A DNA stretch of 5,726 bases from Verrucomicrobiota bacterium (GTDB lineage Bacteria > Verrucomicrobiota > Verrucomicrobiia > Opitutales > Opitutaceae). This document shows positions 5,459-5,726 of the stretch, one piece after another. Made by a program: the position numbers and the translations under genes. The stretch is from contig JAEXPL010000235.1 of the NCBI GenBank assembly GCA_023446865.1, forward strand, positions 1 to 5,726, written 5' to 3'. The notes under the pieces are model-generated. The model searched no databases, was not told the DNA's origin, and saw only the letters and a list, made by a program, of their open reading frames with translations. Each line of letters opens with the position of its first letter. Within the stretch, counting starts at the first letter, position 1.

Positions 5459-5726
5459 ATGAATAACGTGAGCACAACCAACGAGTTCGACTTTCTGCAC
5501 GACGAGGCGCTGGCGGCGCGGCTGGCGGCGCTGGGCGTGCGCACGGCGGATTGCGACGAGCGGTTCATCCTCGGCAGCGGGCCGGGCGGGCAGAAGGTCA
5601 ACAAGACTTCGTCGACGGTGCAGTTGAGCCACCGGCCCAGTGGCGTCGAAGTGCGGACGCAGCGCGAACGCTCGCAGACGCGCAATCGCGAGCTGGCGTG
5701 GGCCGAGCTCGCGGCGCGGTTGGAGG
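5459..5726 (+). CDS. Stand-alone RF-1-domain (release-factor-like) protein, partial
   Basis: The first 89 residues of a protein cut off by the window edge. The peptidyl-tRNA hydrolysis motif is present as GSGPGGQKVNKTSS (39-52), with the catalytic GGQ at 43-45, followed by THRP-like SHRPSGVEV (57-65) and the conserved QRERSQTRNR (68-77). The domain starts about 30 residues from the N-terminus, so the codon-recognition domains of RF1/RF2 are absent. This places it with stand-alone RF-1-domain proteins such as ArfB, PrfH or the C12orf65 type, which hydrolyse peptidyl-tRNA on stalled ribosomes. Which subgroup it belongs to depends on the missing C-terminal tail. The ATG at 5459 is followed by a short polar lead and fits the family. 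It is divergent from the operon and functionally unrelated as far as can be seen. Confidence 0.88.
   Translation, partial: MNNVSTTNEFDFLHDEALAARLAALGVRTADCDERFILGSGPGGQKVNKTSSTVQLSHRPSGVEVRTQRERSQTRNRELAWAELAARLE

Noticed and set aside
4284..5462. Long plus-strand open frame opposite moxR
   Set aside because: It mirrors moxR codons, is rich in Gly, Glu and Asp, and has no motif; moxR on the other strand is certain.

Overview
The window is GC-rich bacterial DNA. Its layout is a MoxR / DUF58 / BatA / BatB operon on the minus strand, with a divergent release-factor-like gene starting at the right edge. The gene content, the repeat-filled spacers and the protein style suggest Verrucomicrobiota, perhaps the Opitutaceae. 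That placement is an inference from memory of the style of such genomes; no marker gene in the window proves it.

Reading the operon in its own direction (right to left): moxR AAA+ ATPase (5399-4401); an unrecognised secreted protein (4396-3815) with lower GC than its neighbours; a short DUF58 protein (3799-2897); a repeat-filled gap (2896-2496); BatA-type membrane VWA protein (2495-1434); a second repeat-filled gap (1433-1190); BatB-type membrane VWA protein (1189-164); and a third spacer that leads into what is probably the next gene, whose start lies at the extreme left. On the plus strand, a stand-alone RF-1-domain protein with a GGQ motif begins at 5459 and runs off the window.

In this widespread family of operons the MoxR ATPase is thought to act as a chaperone for, or activator of, the VWA-domain proteins. 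BatA and BatB sit in the inner membrane with their metal-binding VWA domains exposed to the periplasm, and DUF58 is the soluble VWA-like partner. The exact biochemical output (aerotolerance, envelope stress, metallocofactor insertion) is unsettled in most organisms.

The unusual part is the DNA between and inside these genes. Two spacers carry a collinear 174-bp repeat (1227-1400 and 2567-2740, a constant offset of 1340). It contains two inverted hairpins with compensatory base changes and complementary GGGG/CCCC loops. A heptanucleotide repeat (CCGGARA) abuts the batB start codon and also occurs in frame inside moxR, where it encodes an extra segment just before the sensor-2 region. Both repeat-filled spacers remain open in the minus strand from an ATGA overlap with the upstream gene to within a few bases of the next start. 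That arrangement could preserve translational coupling across the inserted repeats.
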